Program-made: the position numbers and the translations under genes
Source of the DNA: Betaproteobacteria bacterium HGW-Betaproteobacteria-9
GTDB taxonomy: Bacteria; Pseudomonadota; Gammaproteobacteria; Burkholderiales; Burkholderiaceae_C
Length of the DNA: 64,000 nt
Direction of reading: 5' to 3'
Assembly (NCBI GenBank): GCA_002842215.1
Contig: PHCC01000008.1
Span: forward strand, 124,001-188,000
The notes under the pieces: model-generated
Told to the model about the DNA's origin: nothing
The model's database searches: none
Seen by the model: only the letters and a program-made list of their open reading frames with translations
Shown here: positions 9,666-18,575 of the stretch, in pieces
Numbering within the stretch: the stretch's first letter is position 1
Layout of the letters: each line of letters opens with the position of its first letter

Positions 9666-10550
9666 TCAGCCCCGCGCTTCTTCGCCCAGCCGCCCGTCGC
9701 GGAAATCGTTCAAAGCCTGGTAGATCTCATCCTTCGTGTTCATCACGAACGGGCCGTACTGCGCGATCGGTTCTTTCAGCGGGCGCCCGGCGATCAGCAG
9801 GGCTTTCGCGTCGCTGCTCGCTTCGATCACCACACCATCGGCGCCGGCATCGTTGGCCAGCAGGGCCATGCGCTGCACCGGCACACGTTGGCCACCGATC
9901 TTGACCTCGCCGCGGTACACGTAGACGAAGGCGTTGTGGTCGGCGGGCAGGGCCTGCGCGAACGACGCCCCGGCCTGGAAGTGCAGGTCTAGGTACACCG
10001 GCGCGGTGGCGTCGCGGGTCACGACGCCGCCCACGCCATGGCTTTCACCCGCGATCACGGTCACGCTCACGCCTTCGGGCGTGGTGAACTGGGGCAGCTC
10101 GGCGTTCTTGAAATCGCGGTACCAGGGCGTGTTCATCTTGTCGCGCCCGGGCAGGTTCAGCCAGAGCTGGAAGCCTTCCATCACGCCCGCTTCCTGTTGC
10201 GGAATCTCGGAATGGATCACGCCCTTGCCGGCGGTCATCCACTGCACGCCGCCGTTCTCCAGCAGGCCCTCGTGGCCCGCGCTGTCGCGGTGCAGCATGC
10301 GGCCGGCGATCATGTAGGTGATGGTCTCGAAGCCGCGGTGCGGGTGGTCGGGAAAACCGGCGATGTAGTCGTCGGGGTTGTCGCTGCCGAAGGCATCGAG
10401 CATCAGGAATGGGTCCAGCCGGCGCTGCAGGTCTTGCGTGAGCACGCGGGTGAGCTTGACGCCCGCGCCGTCGGACGTGGGCTGACCCGCGATCAGCCGC
10501 TCCACGCGGCGTGGTTGAAGGACGCTGGGGGTGGTGAGGGTCGTGGTCAT
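9666..10550 (-). CDS. Pirin family protein
   Basis: 294 residues with two cupin domains: pirin N-terminal domain with PDHPHRGFETITYMI and VQWMTAGKGVIHSE (metal-binding histidines and glutamate), and C-terminal domain (QYGPFVMNTKDEIYQA). Bacterial pirins bind Fe/Mn, and some show quercetinase activity or act as redox-sensing partners. ATG at 10550 with AGGAGA upstream. It lies downstream of the azoreductase on the same strand, separated by a dispersed repeat, so co-transcription is uncertain. Confidence 0.88.
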   Translation of the reverse strand: MTTTLTTPSVLQPRRVERLIAGQPTSDGAGVKLTRVLTQDLQRRLDPFLMLDAFGSDNPDDYIAGFPDHPHRGFETITYMIAGRMLHRDSAGHEGLLENGGVQWMTAGKGVIHSEIPQQEAGVMEGFQLWLNLPGRDKMNTPWYRDFKNAELPQFTTPEGVSVTVIAGESHGVGGVVTRDATAPVYLDLHFQAGASFAQALPADHNAFVYVYRGEVKIGGQRVPVQRMALLANDAGADGVVIEASSDAKALLIAGRPLKEPIAQYGPFVMNTKDEIYQALNDFRDGRLGEEARG

Positions 10551-10599
10551 GGCAGTCTCCTTGTGAAACGGGGCGGGGTGAACATCTCCGAAGCGCAGC

Positions 10600-10689
10600 G
10601 CCCCCAACCCAGAACGCGGCGGAACCGGCTTTGCCGGGCCGCTCGCGTTGCCCCCTGGAGGGGGTCGCGCGCAGCGCGGCGGGGGGGTG
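10600..10689 (-). repeat. Dispersed GC-rich palindromic repeat (copy 2)
   Basis: Same organisation as the copy at 1555: ggaaccggctttgccgggcc hairpin, ccccctggaggggg hairpin, gcgcgcagcgcggcggggggg tail, ending 5 bases from the azoreductase stop codon. Confidence 0.72.
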
Positions 10690-10694
10690 TCAGA

Positions 10695-11294
10695 TCAGGC
10701 CAATGCTGCCTGCAGATCGGCCTCGGCTTGTGCAAAGCCCTTGGCGGAGGCTTCCGGGCCCATGGCCAGGCCTTCGGCGTAGATGAAGCGCACGTCGGTC
10801 AGGCCCAGGAAACCCAGCACGGCCTTCAGGTACGGCACCTGTGAGTCGTTCGGCGTGTCGCGGTACAGGCCGCCGCGCGCCAGGGCCACGTACACGGTCT
10901 TGCCCTGGAGCAGACCTTCGGGGCCGCTCGCGGTGTAGCGGAAGGTGGTGCCGGCGCGGGCGATGGCGTCGATCCAGGCCTTGAGCTGCACCGGCACGCC
11001 GAAGTTGTACATGGGCACGCCCAGCACGATGGTGTCGTGCGCCTGGATTTCGGCGATCAGCGCGTCGTCCAGCGCCACACGGGCGGCCTGCTCAGGGGTG
11101 CGCTGCTCGGCCGGGGTGAAGAGGGCGCCCAGGGCGGCTTCGTCCAGCACCGGGTGCGGCGTCACGGCCAGGTCGCGCAGGGTGAACCTGGCGGCGGGGT
11201 GGGCGGCCTTCAGGCGCTCCACCACGCTGTTGGCGACCTTGGTGGAGTTGGCGCCTTCGCGGCGGGCACTGGCGTTGATCTGCAGGATGTTCAT
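10695..11294 (-). CDS. azoR: FMN-dependent NADH:azoreductase / quinone reductase
   Basis: 199 residues, flavodoxin-like fold. N-terminal [17 protein letters not shown] and the [23 protein letters not shown] block are diagnostic of AzoR, a dimeric two-electron quinone/azo reductase using NADH. ATG at 11294 with AAGGAA upstream. Divergent from a LysR regulator across 73 bp, the usual layout for an inducible quinone-stress gene. Confidence 0.92.
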   Translation of the reverse strand: MNILQINASARREGANSTKVANSVVERLKAAHPAARFTLRDLAVTPHPVLDEAALGALFTPAEQRTPEQAARVALDDALIAEIQAHDTIVLGVPMYNFGVPVQLKAWIDAIARAGTTFRYTASGPEGLLQGKTVYVALARGGLYRDTPNDSQVPYLKAVLGFLGLTDVRFIYAEGLAMGPEASAKGFAQAEADLQAALA

Positions 11295-11302
11295 GGTGGT
11301 TT

Positions 11303-11368
11303 CCTTGAAAAGAGTGATTCGATGGGTGTAATTTAAGGCGCATCAATCACCTTGAAAATTCCTTGAAA
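11303..11368. promoter_or_regulatory. azoR/LysR intergenic region with three CCTTGAAA copies
   Basis: ccttgaaa occurs at 11303, 11350 and 11361 in the 73-bp divergent spacer. The first copy also forms the azoR ribosome site on the other strand (aagga); the last abuts the LysR start. The spacer is A/T-rich compared with its surroundings. Operator function is a guess. Confidence 0.3.
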
Positions 11369-12348
11369 TGGATATGATTGTTGCCATGATGGAACAATCA
11401 AGGGCCGAGGTCGACATCGACCCCAACGACCTGCTGATCTTTGCCCGCGTGGCTGAGCTGGGCAGCTTCAGCCGCGCGGCCGAGCGCCTGGGCCTGCCCA
11501 AATCCACCGTCTCGCGCCGGCTGGCCGCGCTGGAGCAGCGCATGGGCGAGCGCCTGCTGCTGCGCACCACCCGCCGCCAGACCCTCACCGAATTCGGCCT
11601 GCAGCTGCTGGAACACGCGCGCCAGGTGGTGGCCGAGGTGGAGGCCGTGAGCGTGCTGCGCGAGCGGCGCCAGGCCGTGCCGAGCGGGCGGCTGCGCGTG
11701 TCCATGCCGAGCGACTTTGCCAACCTGCTGCTGGCCGACAGCCTGGCCGCGTTCATGGCGCTGCACCCCGCCATCTCGTTGGAGCTCGACCTCTCGCCCC
11801 GGCGGGTGGACCTGCTGGGCGAGGGCTTTGACGTGGTCGTGCGCATGGGTGACCTGGCCGACGATGCGCTGCTGGTGGCCAGCAAGCTGGCGGTGTTCAC
11901 CCAAGGCCTGTATGCCTCGCCCGACTACCTGGCCGAACACGGCGACCCGCACAGCCCGGACGACCTGGCCCGCCACACCGCCGTGCGCCTGATGCGCGGC
12001 AATGGCGAGGCCGCAGGCTGGACGCTGCTGCAAGGCGAGCAGCGCTGGGACGGCGTGCCCGTGGGCCGCATGAGCGCGAACTCGCCCGAGATGCTGATGC
12101 GCCTGGCCCGGGCCGGTGCCGGCATCGCGGCCCTGCCCGACGCCTTTGCGCAGGCCGGTGTGCGCGAGGGGGCTTTGCGGCGTGTGTTGCCGGCCTGGTG
12201 CCTGCCCAGCAGCACCGCCTGGGCGGTGTACCCGGGGCGCAAGCTCATGCCGGCCAAGACACGTGCGTTTGTCGACATGCTGCAGGTGGCGCTGCGTGGT
12301 TGCAGCGAGCAGCCGGCGCCAAGGCCTGAGTTGCACCACGTCCACTAA
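11368..12348 (+). CDS. LysR-family transcriptional regulator
   Basis: Up to 326 residues. N-terminal winged HTH ([21 protein letters not shown], then [13 protein letters not shown]) and a LysR substrate-binding domain from about residue 100. In-frame ATGs at 11368, 11374, 11386 and 11389 are all possible; none has a good ribosome site, and 11386/11389 leave a shorter tail before the HTH. The divergent neighbour makes azoR the likely target, with the inducer probably a quinone or electrophile. Confidence 0.9.
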   Translation: MDMIVAMMEQSRAEVDIDPNDLLIFARVAELGSFSRAAERLGLPKSTVSRRLAALEQRMGERLLLRTTRRQTLTEFGLQLLEHARQVVAEVEAVSVLRERRQAVPSGRLRVSMPSDFANLLLADSLAAFMALHPAISLELDLSPRRVDLLGEGFDVVVRMGDLADDALLVASKLAVFTQGLYASPDYLAEHGDPHSPDDLARHTAVRLMRGNGEAAGWTLLQGEQRWDGVPVGRMSANSPEMLMRLARAGAGIAALPDAFAQAGVREGALRRVLPAWCLPSSTAWAVYPGRKLMPAKTRAFVDMLQVALRGCSEQPAPRPELHHVH

Positions 12349-12389
12349 ACTCATGCACCCCGGTCAGCACACAACACAAGGAACTCCCC

Positions 12390-13103
12390 ATGGGCGCGCA
12401 GTGGAAAGCAAAACACAAGGATCTGGCCGCCAACGCCAAGGGCAAGCTGTTCGGCAAGCTGGTGAAAGACATCATGATCGCCGCGCGCAACGGCGCCGAC
12501 CCGGCGGCCAACGCCCGCCTGCGGCTGGTGGTGGAGCAGGCGCGCAAAGTCTCCATGCCCAAGGACACGCTGGACCGCGCCATCAAGAAGGGCGCGGGCC
12601 TCACGGGCGAGGCGGTGAACTACGAGCACGTGATCTATGAAGGTTTCGCGCCGCACCGCGTGCCGGTGATGGTGGAGTGCCTGACCGACAACGTGAACCG
12701 CGCCGCCTCCGACATGCGCGTGCTGTTCCGCAAGGGTCAGCTCGGCACCAGCGGCTCGGTGTCCTGGGACTTTGACCACGTCGGCATCATCGAAGCCGAG
12801 GCTGCTGCGAAGGATGCGGATGCCGAGCTGGCAGCCATCGAAGCCGGTGCGCAGGACTTCGAACCCGCTGACGAAGAAGGCGTGTGTGTCTTTCTCACCG
12901 ACCCGACCGACCTTGACCTCGTGAGCCGCGCGCTGCCCGCACAGGGCTTCACCGTGCTGTCGACCAAGCTGGGCTACAAGCCCAAGAACCCCGTCGACCC
13001 GGCCAGCCTGAGCGCCGAGGCGCTGGAAGAAGTGGAAGCCTTCCTGGCCGCGCTGGACGACAACGAAGATGTGCAGAACGTCTTCGCCGGTCTCGGCGGC
13101 TGA
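12390..13103 (+). CDS. YebC/TACO1 family protein
   Basis: 237 residues, full length for the family ([20 protein letters not shown] at the start, [21 protein letters not shown], then [10 protein letters not shown]). YebC proteins were long annotated as transcriptional regulators and more recently linked to relief of ribosome stalling on proline-rich stretches. ATG at 12390 after AAGGA. About 40 bp behind the LysR gene; no functional link evident. Confidence 0.92.
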   Translation: MGAQWKAKHKDLAANAKGKLFGKLVKDIMIAARNGADPAANARLRLVVEQARKVSMPKDTLDRAIKKGAGLTGEAVNYEHVIYEGFAPHRVPVMVECLTDNVNRAASDMRVLFRKGQLGTSGSVSWDFDHVGIIEAEAAAKDADAELAAIEAGAQDFEPADEEGVCVFLTDPTDLDLVSRALPAQGFTVLSTKLGYKPKNPVDPASLSAEALEEVEAFLAALDDNEDVQNVFAGLGG

Positions 13104-13217
13104 CACCGATTTGCCTTCAAAGCGATAACTGCGTTGCTCAGCCTTGCCGTGCTACAGCACTGTCTGCGGCTGCGCGCCTTGTTCTCCCTTTGAATGCAAA
13201 CCGGTGTGGGGCGCTGT

Positions 13218-13844
13218 TCACCGGGACACCAGCGAAGCCCACTGCCACAGCGCGAACCCCGCCAGCAAGCCGGCCGAGCCGCGGTTGATGCGGCCGCGCC
13301 AGGCCGGCGTGAAGCGACTGCGCTGGTGCGCGATCAGCGCCGTGAGCAGCAGCCACCAGGCGGCCGAACCCGCCAGCACACCGGCCACCATCCACAACGG
13401 CGAAGGCGCCGTCGGCAGGCTACCGCCGAGCGAGCCGAACACCGCGATGAAGGACACGATGGTCGCCGGGTTGGCCAGGGTCAGCAGGAAAGTGCCCGCC
13501 GCCAGCCCGAGCAGGTTGCGCGCGTCGCGCGCCGGGGCGACCGCGTCGGTCACGGGCGCGCGCCAGGTGCGCCAGGCCAGCACCAGCAAGATCGCGCCGC
13601 CGCCCAGCGCCAGCGGCGTTTTGGCCTCGATCAGGGCATGGATCAGCCAGCTCACGCCAAACGCCCCGATCGCGCCGTACAAGGCGTCGGCCACCGCCGC
13701 GCCCATGCCGGTGGCCAGCCCGGCGGCCAGGCCGCGCTCCAGCGTGCGCTGCATGGTCAGCAGACCGATGGGGCCGACCGGTGCGGCGATCAGCAGGCCG
13801 ATCAGGGCGGCCTTGAAGAAGACGGTGAGCGATGTGGCATCCAT
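13218..13844 (-). CDS. LysE/RhtB family amino-acid exporter
   Basis: 208 residues, about six membrane segments. The family start LIAAPVGPIGLLTMQRTLERG and the central LTLANPATIVSFIAVF segment are clear. Members export basic amino acids, homoserine, threonine or leucine. The divergent Lrp-family gene 106 bp away is the usual partner, so transport of an amino acid sensed by that regulator is likely. Confidence 0.88.
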   Translation of the reverse strand: MDATSLTVFFKAALIGLLIAAPVGPIGLLTMQRTLERGLAAGLATGMGAAVADALYGAIGAFGVSWLIHALIEAKTPLALGGGAILLVLAWRTWRAPVTDAVAPARDARNLLGLAAGTFLLTLANPATIVSFIAVFGSLGGSLPTAPSPLWMVAGVLAGSAAWWLLLTALIAHQRSRFTPAWRGRINRGSAGLLAGFALWQWASLVSR

Positions 13845-13949
13845 GCCCCGATGCTAAAGCGGTGATCTGATGGGGAGAATCACGAAAATTAGGCCATGTG
13901 GCTGTTTTTCGATAGATTCTTAGGCTTCATCGGCAACAGGAAACAGATC

Positions 13950-14399
13950 ATGGAAGTGGACGACAAGGCCTGGCGGTTGCTGTCCGCCTTGCAGACCGAT
14001 GGCCGTGCCTCGCTCAAGGAACTGGCCGCGGCGGTCGGCCTGTCGGTACCGGCCACGCTGGAACGGCTGCGGCGCCTGCAGGAGGCGGGCGTGGTGCGCG
14101 GTGTGCACGCCGACATCGACCCCGCCAAGGTGGGCTACGGCGTGCGCGCCATCGTTGGCATCAACGTGCCGCAACCGGGCAAGAAAGCGTTGATCGACAA
14201 GCTGCGCGCCTCGGCGCGGGTGCTGGAGTGCCACCACGTCAGCGGCGAGGACTCGTATGTGTTGCAGGTCGTGGCCTTCGACCTGCCCGATCTGGAGCGC
14301 TTTCTCGGCGACATCAACGGCTACGGCGAGACCCGCACCTCCATCGTGTTCTCGACACCGATCCCGCGCCGCGGCGTGCTCAGGCCTGTGGACGCCTGA
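13950..14399 (+). CDS. Lrp/AsnC family transcriptional regulator
   Basis: 149 residues: HTH at about 1-50 (DGRASLKELAAAVGLSVPATLERLRRL) and a RAM ligand-binding domain (ECHHVSGEDSYVLQVVAFDLPDLERFL). ATG 13950 has AGGA upstream; an in-frame ATG at 13896 would add an AT-rich peptide that more likely is promoter DNA. It faces the LysE-type exporter, its probable target. Confidence 0.9.
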   Translation: MEVDDKAWRLLSALQTDGRASLKELAAAVGLSVPATLERLRRLQEAGVVRGVHADIDPAKVGYGVRAIVGINVPQPGKKALIDKLRASARVLECHHVSGEDSYVLQVVAFDLPDLERFLGDINGYGETRTSIVFSTPIPRRGVLRPVDA

Positions 14400-14419
14400 G
14401 TTCAGCCCATTGAGTGCGG

Positions 14420-15253
14420 CTAGCGGCTGGCGGTCGACAGCGTCAGGTCCATCGGCCCGTACCAGGCGGTGACCGAGTCGCCCGAGTTGTTGGTGTCGCT
14501 CATCAGGCCCAGGCCGACCAGCGGGCCCGGGGCTTCGCCGAATGCCCGACGGAAGTCGGCTTCGATGTCGCGGTCAAAGTCCACCCACTGGTTGAGCCGG
14601 TCTGGCCCGGACTCGACCACGATCTGGCGGATGCGGTCGGTGTAGGGGTTGGGGATCACGGTGCCCGCGGGGTAACGGCTGTCCCAGACGTACATGATCG
14701 ACGCGAACGGCAAGGGCTTGCCCGCGATCAGGCTGGACAGCTCGGACACCAGGTGGTCGCGCGCGCGCCAGTGGGTGCTGCGGTCGCCCTCGAAGCTCAG
14801 GATCATGCGCACCACGGCGTCGTCTTCACCCTTTTCACGCAGGTCGAACTTCGGGTTCAGCGCCGGCACGAACCACGAAAACCGGATGCGCTTGGGCATG
14901 GCACCGGGCGGCGGCTTCAGGGGCAGGCTCAGCGTGCTGTTGGCGCCCTCGGCCCGGGCCATCACGGCGGGTCGGCCTGCGTGTTCGGTGGCGCTGTAGT
15001 GCGTCGGCCGGCGGCTGGCGTAGGTCTGGTGCTCCCAGTGTGTGCCGGGCACCAGGCCCTCGATCCGGTTCCGGTTCTGCCAGTCCGTGCCATCGAGCAC
15101 CACCGGCGGCACCGGCGCACGGCGGCTGCTTTCTTCCGGCTCGTCGGCCTCGGCTACATCTGTGGATGTCGGCGCAGGTGCGGCGCAGGCGGCGAGCAGG
15201 GCGCACAGCAGCAGCGGCGTGCAACGGGACCTGAGCAACGAGGGGCGGGACAT
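14420..15253 (-). CDS. DUF3047-domain lipoprotein
   Basis: 277 residues from the start at 15253 (15265 is an alternative). The N-terminus is a lipoprotein signal, LLLCALLAACAAP, with the lipobox cysteine. The body matches DUF3047: FSWFVPALNP, MYVWDSRYPAGTVIPNPYT and the ending VDFDRDIEADFRRAFGEAPG then SDTNNSGDSVTAWYG. Likely attached to a membrane facing the periplasm. Function unknown. Confidence 0.8.
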   Translation of the reverse strand: MSRPSLLRSRCTPLLLCALLAACAAPAPTSTDVAEADEPEESSRRAPVPPVVLDGTDWQNRNRIEGLVPGTHWEHQTYASRRPTHYSATEHAGRPAVMARAEGANSTLSLPLKPPPGAMPKRIRFSWFVPALNPKFDLREKGEDDAVVRMILSFEGDRSTHWRARDHLVSELSSLIAGKPLPFASIMYVWDSRYPAGTVIPNPYTDRIRQIVVESGPDRLNQWVDFDRDIEADFRRAFGEAPGPLVGLGLMSDTNNSGDSVTAWYGPMDLTLSTASR

Positions 15254-15427
15254 GATTGAAAGCATGGTGATCGGCGGTCTGGGCCCGGCCGGGTGCCAGG
15301 GCAAAAAATTCGGGCCTATTGTGCCGCGCCCCGGCTTAAGCAAGGCTTGCACGACGGGTGCACTTGCCTACGGTTACGCCTGTCGTGACCTGTTACGCCG
15401 AGGCGTCGCCGCCCTGGGCGCGCTCGT

Positions 15428-15772
15428 TCATGCTTTGGCGTCCAGCAGCGCGCCCAGCACGCGGTCCTGCGTTTCGACCGTGCGCAGGTTGGCGGCAAAG
15501 CTGTAGACGCTCATGCGCTGCGCGACCATGTCTTCGGCCAGATGGTCGAAGTCACCTCCGCCCGCCGAAGCGGTCCCGGACGCGCGCCCGGTCTGCGCGT
15601 CCACACCGCCCAGGCCGGGCTGGGCCGATTGCGTCACCACCTGACGCTGGAAACCCGGCGTCAACGCGTTGGCCACGTTGTGCGCGCTCGTGTCCAGCCG
15701 CTGCTGCGCGGCGCGCATGCCGCTCAGGCCGATGGTGGCGGCAGAAGAACCAGAGAGGGCAGAGAGGGACAT
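15428..15772 (-). CDS. Small flagellar basal-body rod-like protein
   Basis: 114 residues. The N-terminus (IGLSGMRAAQQRLDTSAHNVAN) is the Flg_bb_rod motif and the C-terminus (AEDMVAQRMSVYSFAANLRTVETQD) is the Flg_bbr_C motif, joined by a short Gly/Ala-rich linker. It is the size of FlgB/FlgC-type rods but sits alone, with no other flagellar gene in the window, and lacks an obvious ribosome site at 15772. May be an orphan rod-like protein or a relic. Confidence 0.72.
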   Translation of the reverse strand: MSLSALSGSSAATIGLSGMRAAQQRLDTSAHNVANALTPGFQRQVVTQSAQPGLGGVDAQTGRASGTASAGGGDFDHLAEDMVAQRMSVYSFAANLRTVETQDRVLGALLDAKA

Positions 15773-15995
15773 GGTGGGTGGGCAACGCGGGTCGGTGAAC
15801 GGGGCTTCAACGGCTTGTATCGGCGGCACGCGGGAGGCCTTGAGCGCGAGGAAGCCGGCTGCCGACCGGTGGTGCCAGGGCGGGGCAGGGCACTGGCGTT
15901 CGGGTGGCGGCAGGTCTATGCTCATGGACTGGCTGACGATGCCCCGGATTGCCATTCTGAGGCGGGCGCAGCCAGGTCTCGTGAAAGGAGTGCAT

Positions 15996-16376
15996 ATGCT
16001 CAGCAACGCTTCTGTGACCACGATGCTGCCCGTGAAAGACATGGCCCGGGCCCGGACGTTCTATGAACGCTGCCTGGGGTTGACGCCCGGCGACTTCCGG
16101 CCCGATGGCAAGTTCGAGTATGCGGTCGGTGGCAGCACGCTCGCCCTGTTCCCCAAACCCGAGGGGACCAAGGCCGAACACACGGCCATCAGCTTCCGGG
16201 TGCCCGACATCGCCGCGAGCATCGCCGAACTGAAGCAGGCCGGCGTGGTTTTCGAAGACTACGACCTGCCCGACTTCAAGACCGTGAACCACGTTTGTGT
16301 GCTCGGTTCGGAGAAGGCGGCCTGGTTCAAGGACACCGAGGGCAACTTCCTCTGCCTGCACGAGGACCTGGCGTAG
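15996..16376 (+). CDS. VOC-family (glyoxalase/dioxygenase fold) protein
   Basis: 126 residues; two beta-alpha-beta-beta-beta modules typical of the vicinal-oxygen-chelate fold (MLPVKDMARARTFYERCLGL at the start, FKDTEGNFLCLHEDL at the end with the metal-site glutamate region). AAAGGAG precedes the ATG at 15996. Could act on a small metabolite; no partner gene. Confidence 0.85.
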   Translation: MLSNASVTTMLPVKDMARARTFYERCLGLTPGDFRPDGKFEYAVGGSTLALFPKPEGTKAEHTAISFRVPDIAASIAELKQAGVVFEDYDLPDFKTVNHVCVLGSEKAAWFKDTEGNFLCLHEDLA

Positions 16377-16413
16377 GTCGTCGCGAACCGTCACGAACCG
16401 GAGGCGGTGCTGC

Positions 16414-16800
16414 GGCATCCCTCCGAGCGCCTTCCCGGCGTTCCTCTACTGTTGGGGGCGCTTCGTTCACGACCTGCCGCTGCAGCCCTCGATGAGCGCG
16501 TACTTCTTCGCCGCCCGCACATCGGCCGAAACCGGGGCCGCGATGTGTGCCGAATTCCCGATGCGCACTTTTTTTGTCGGTGGGCTGTGCGCCATCGCGG
16601 CAGGGCTGCAGCTGTACAAGGGGCCCACGCGGCGCGAGAACACGCTGCTGAACACCGCAGCCATTTGCGCGCTGTTGGTCGCTGTCTATCCGGAGCGCAT
16701 CACCGGGAAGGATCTCGACGGCGACGACCGTGTCATGCAACTCGTCAAGGTCTGCCCCGCCGTGCTGGAATGGGCCGGACGGCAGCCCGTTCAGGCGTGC
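16414..16800 (+). pseudogene. Remnant of a DUF998-type membrane protein
   Basis: From about 16414 the frame reads FPAFLYCWGRFVHDLPLQPS, then SAYFFAART, then RTFFVGGLCAIAAGLQLYKG and ENTLLNTAAICALLVAVYPE. This is the order of segments in DUF998 membrane proteins. There is no start codon before the first helix, and after about 16730 the similarity dissolves with no proper last helices. I read it as a decayed fragment. Confidence 0.5.
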
Positions 16801-17094
16801 CTAACGCGTGCTGGCCGCGCTGATGTTCCTCGGGCAGATGTCGGCCGATTCCAGTCCGCCGATCGACAGGAAATTCGCCACGTCATTGACCGGTTCCAGC
16901 GTACAGCCGCCGCAGGCCGATCTTCACTTGAAGGTACCGGTTCTTCAACGCAGTCGTTCAAGGAATCTCGGTGCTGGTCAGTGTCCGACGCAGACCGAGC
17001 GAGGTCAGATCAAAAAGCACGGCCATGGTCGGGGTGGTGTGAATGGTCATCGGGTGTGAGGGAGCGCGAGGTTTCGATGCCACGAGGCCAGAGT
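16801..17094. other. Non-coding or decayed stretch
   Basis: No frame here gives a protein I recognise, and no hairpin terminator or promoter is convincing. Probably the degenerate end of the upstream DUF998 remnant plus spacer before the isocitrate dehydrogenase stop codon. Confidence 0.4.
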
Positions 17095-18126
17095 TCAGCC
17101 GTTTGCGATGCGGCTGACCAGGGCCTGGGTGAATTCTGCCGTGCTCGCCTTGCCACCCAGATCGCCGGTTCGAACCTTGTCGATGTTCAGCGTCGCGTCG
17201 AGCGCCTGGCGCAAGGTTGTGGCCTTTTCTGTGAGCTGGACGTGGTCCAGCATCATCGCGGCAGCAAGCAACAGGGCGGTGGGGTTGGCGATCCCCTTGC
17301 CGGCGATGTCCGGCGCTGAACCGTGAACCGCTTCGAAGATGGCAGCGTCTGCACCGATGTTGGCGCCCGGCGCCATGCCGAGCCCTCCGACCAGACCAGC
17401 GACCAGATCAGACAGGATGTCGCCGAACAGGTTGGTGGTGACCAGCATGTCGAACTGCCACGGGTTGAGCACCAGTTTCATCGCACAGGCATCGACGATG
17501 ACGGTGTCGAGTTCGAACTGGCCCTTGTACTTGCGTTCGTACAACTCAAGGCCGGTCTCCAGAAAGATGCCTGTGAGCGCCTTCATGATGTTGGCCTTGT
17601 GCACGATCGTGACCTTCTTGCGGCCAGTCGCCACGGCGTGTTCGAACGCGAACTCCAGCAAACGGCGGCTTCCCGCGCGGGTGTTGATGCCGGTGGCCAT
17701 GGCCACGGCATGTGGATCGTCATCGATCTGCACGAAGTGTTCGTGTCCGATGTACAGGCCCTCCAGGTTTTCGCGCACCACGACGAGATCGATCTTGTCG
17801 AAGCGACCGCCGGGAATGATGGTCAGGGCCGGCCGCAGGTTGGCGTAGAGCTGGAACTCTTCGCGCAGCCGGACGTTCGATGAGCGGTAGCCTCCGCCCG
17901 AGGGCGTCTCCAGCGGCCCCTTGAGCGCCAGGCGCGTGCGGCGAATGCTGTCGAGGGTGGCCTGCGGCAGCGGGTCACCGGCTTGTTTGACGCCTTCGAG
18001 ACCAGCTATCTGTCGGTCCCAGGCGAAGGGTGCCTTGAGCGCATCCAGGGCGGCCAGCGTGGCATCGATGATCTCCGGACCAATGCCGTCGCCGGGGATC
18101 AGGGTGGCAGGTATCAATGTGGTCAT
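17095..18126 (-). CDS. NAD-dependent isocitrate/isopropylmalate dehydrogenase family
   Basis: 343 residues. Family signature: N-terminal LIPGDGIGPEI, substrate arginines in NVRLREEFQLYANLRP, metal-binding VTTNLFGDILSDLVAGLVGGLG and AVHGSAPDIAGKGIANPTA. The short NAD-type form seen in Burkholderiales is usually annotated as isocitrate dehydrogenase (NAD+); leuB would normally sit with leuCD, absent here. ATG at 18126 follows AGGA at a slightly long distance. Isocitrate is preferred on context but tartrate/3-isopropylmalate activity cannot be excluded. Confidence 0.85.
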   Translation of the reverse strand: MTTLIPATLIPGDGIGPEIIDATLAALDALKAPFAWDRQIAGLEGVKQAGDPLPQATLDSIRRTRLALKGPLETPSGGGYRSSNVRLREEFQLYANLRPALTIIPGGRFDKIDLVVVRENLEGLYIGHEHFVQIDDDPHAVAMATGINTRAGSRRLLEFAFEHAVATGRKKVTIVHKANIMKALTGIFLETGLELYERKYKGQFELDTVIVDACAMKLVLNPWQFDMLVTTNLFGDILSDLVAGLVGGLGMAPGANIGADAAIFEAVHGSAPDIAGKGIANPTALLLAAAMMLDHVQLTEKATTLRQALDATLNIDKVRTGDLGGKASTAEFTQALVSRIANG

Positions 18127-18202
18127 GGCAGCGGTCCTGGAAAGAGGGGTGTGCGGGTGGTTGCCCGTTCATCAGACAGGCACGCGGGAAAGATACGCTG
18201 TT

Positions 18203-18541
18203 TCAGGCCTTCTTGACCACGGATGACTTCAGCTGCATCGCCCCCACGCCGTCCACCTTGCAGTCGATGTCGTGGTCGCCCTCGATGCGCCGGATGTTGC
18301 GTGCCTTGGTGCCCACCTTGAGCACGGTCGATGAGCCCTTGAGCTTGAGGTCCTTGGTCAGGGTGACCGTGTCGCCGTCCTGCAGCACATTGCCCACGGC
18401 GTCTTTCCAGGCCGCAACCGGTTCTGCGCTCTCGGTGGGCGCGCTGGCGCTCCACTCGTGGCCGCACTCGGGGCAGATGAGCAGTTCACCGTCGGCGTAG
18501 GTGAGGGTGGACTGGCATGTCGGGCAGGGAGGGAAGCTCAT
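18203..18541 (-). CDS. Zinc-ribbon protein YjdM/PhnA family
   Basis: 112 residues. N-terminal zinc ribbon PCPTCQSTLTYADG then LICPECGHEW (four cysteines) followed by the PhnA domain (DGDTVTLTKDLKLKGSS and the ending KVDGVGAMQLKSSVVKK). Named for the phn region in E. coli but not required for C-P lyase; role unknown. Start 18541 chosen by family alignment; the longer frame upstream is unrelated. Confidence 0.9.
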   Translation of the reverse strand: MSFPPCPTCQSTLTYADGELLICPECGHEWSASAPTESAEPVAAWKDAVGNVLQDGDTVTLTKDLKLKGSSTVLKVGTKARNIRRIEGDHDIDCKVDGVGAMQLKSSVVKKA

Positions 18542-18575
18542 GGGGCAACAGAGAATGAAAGTTGAAAAAGAAGAA

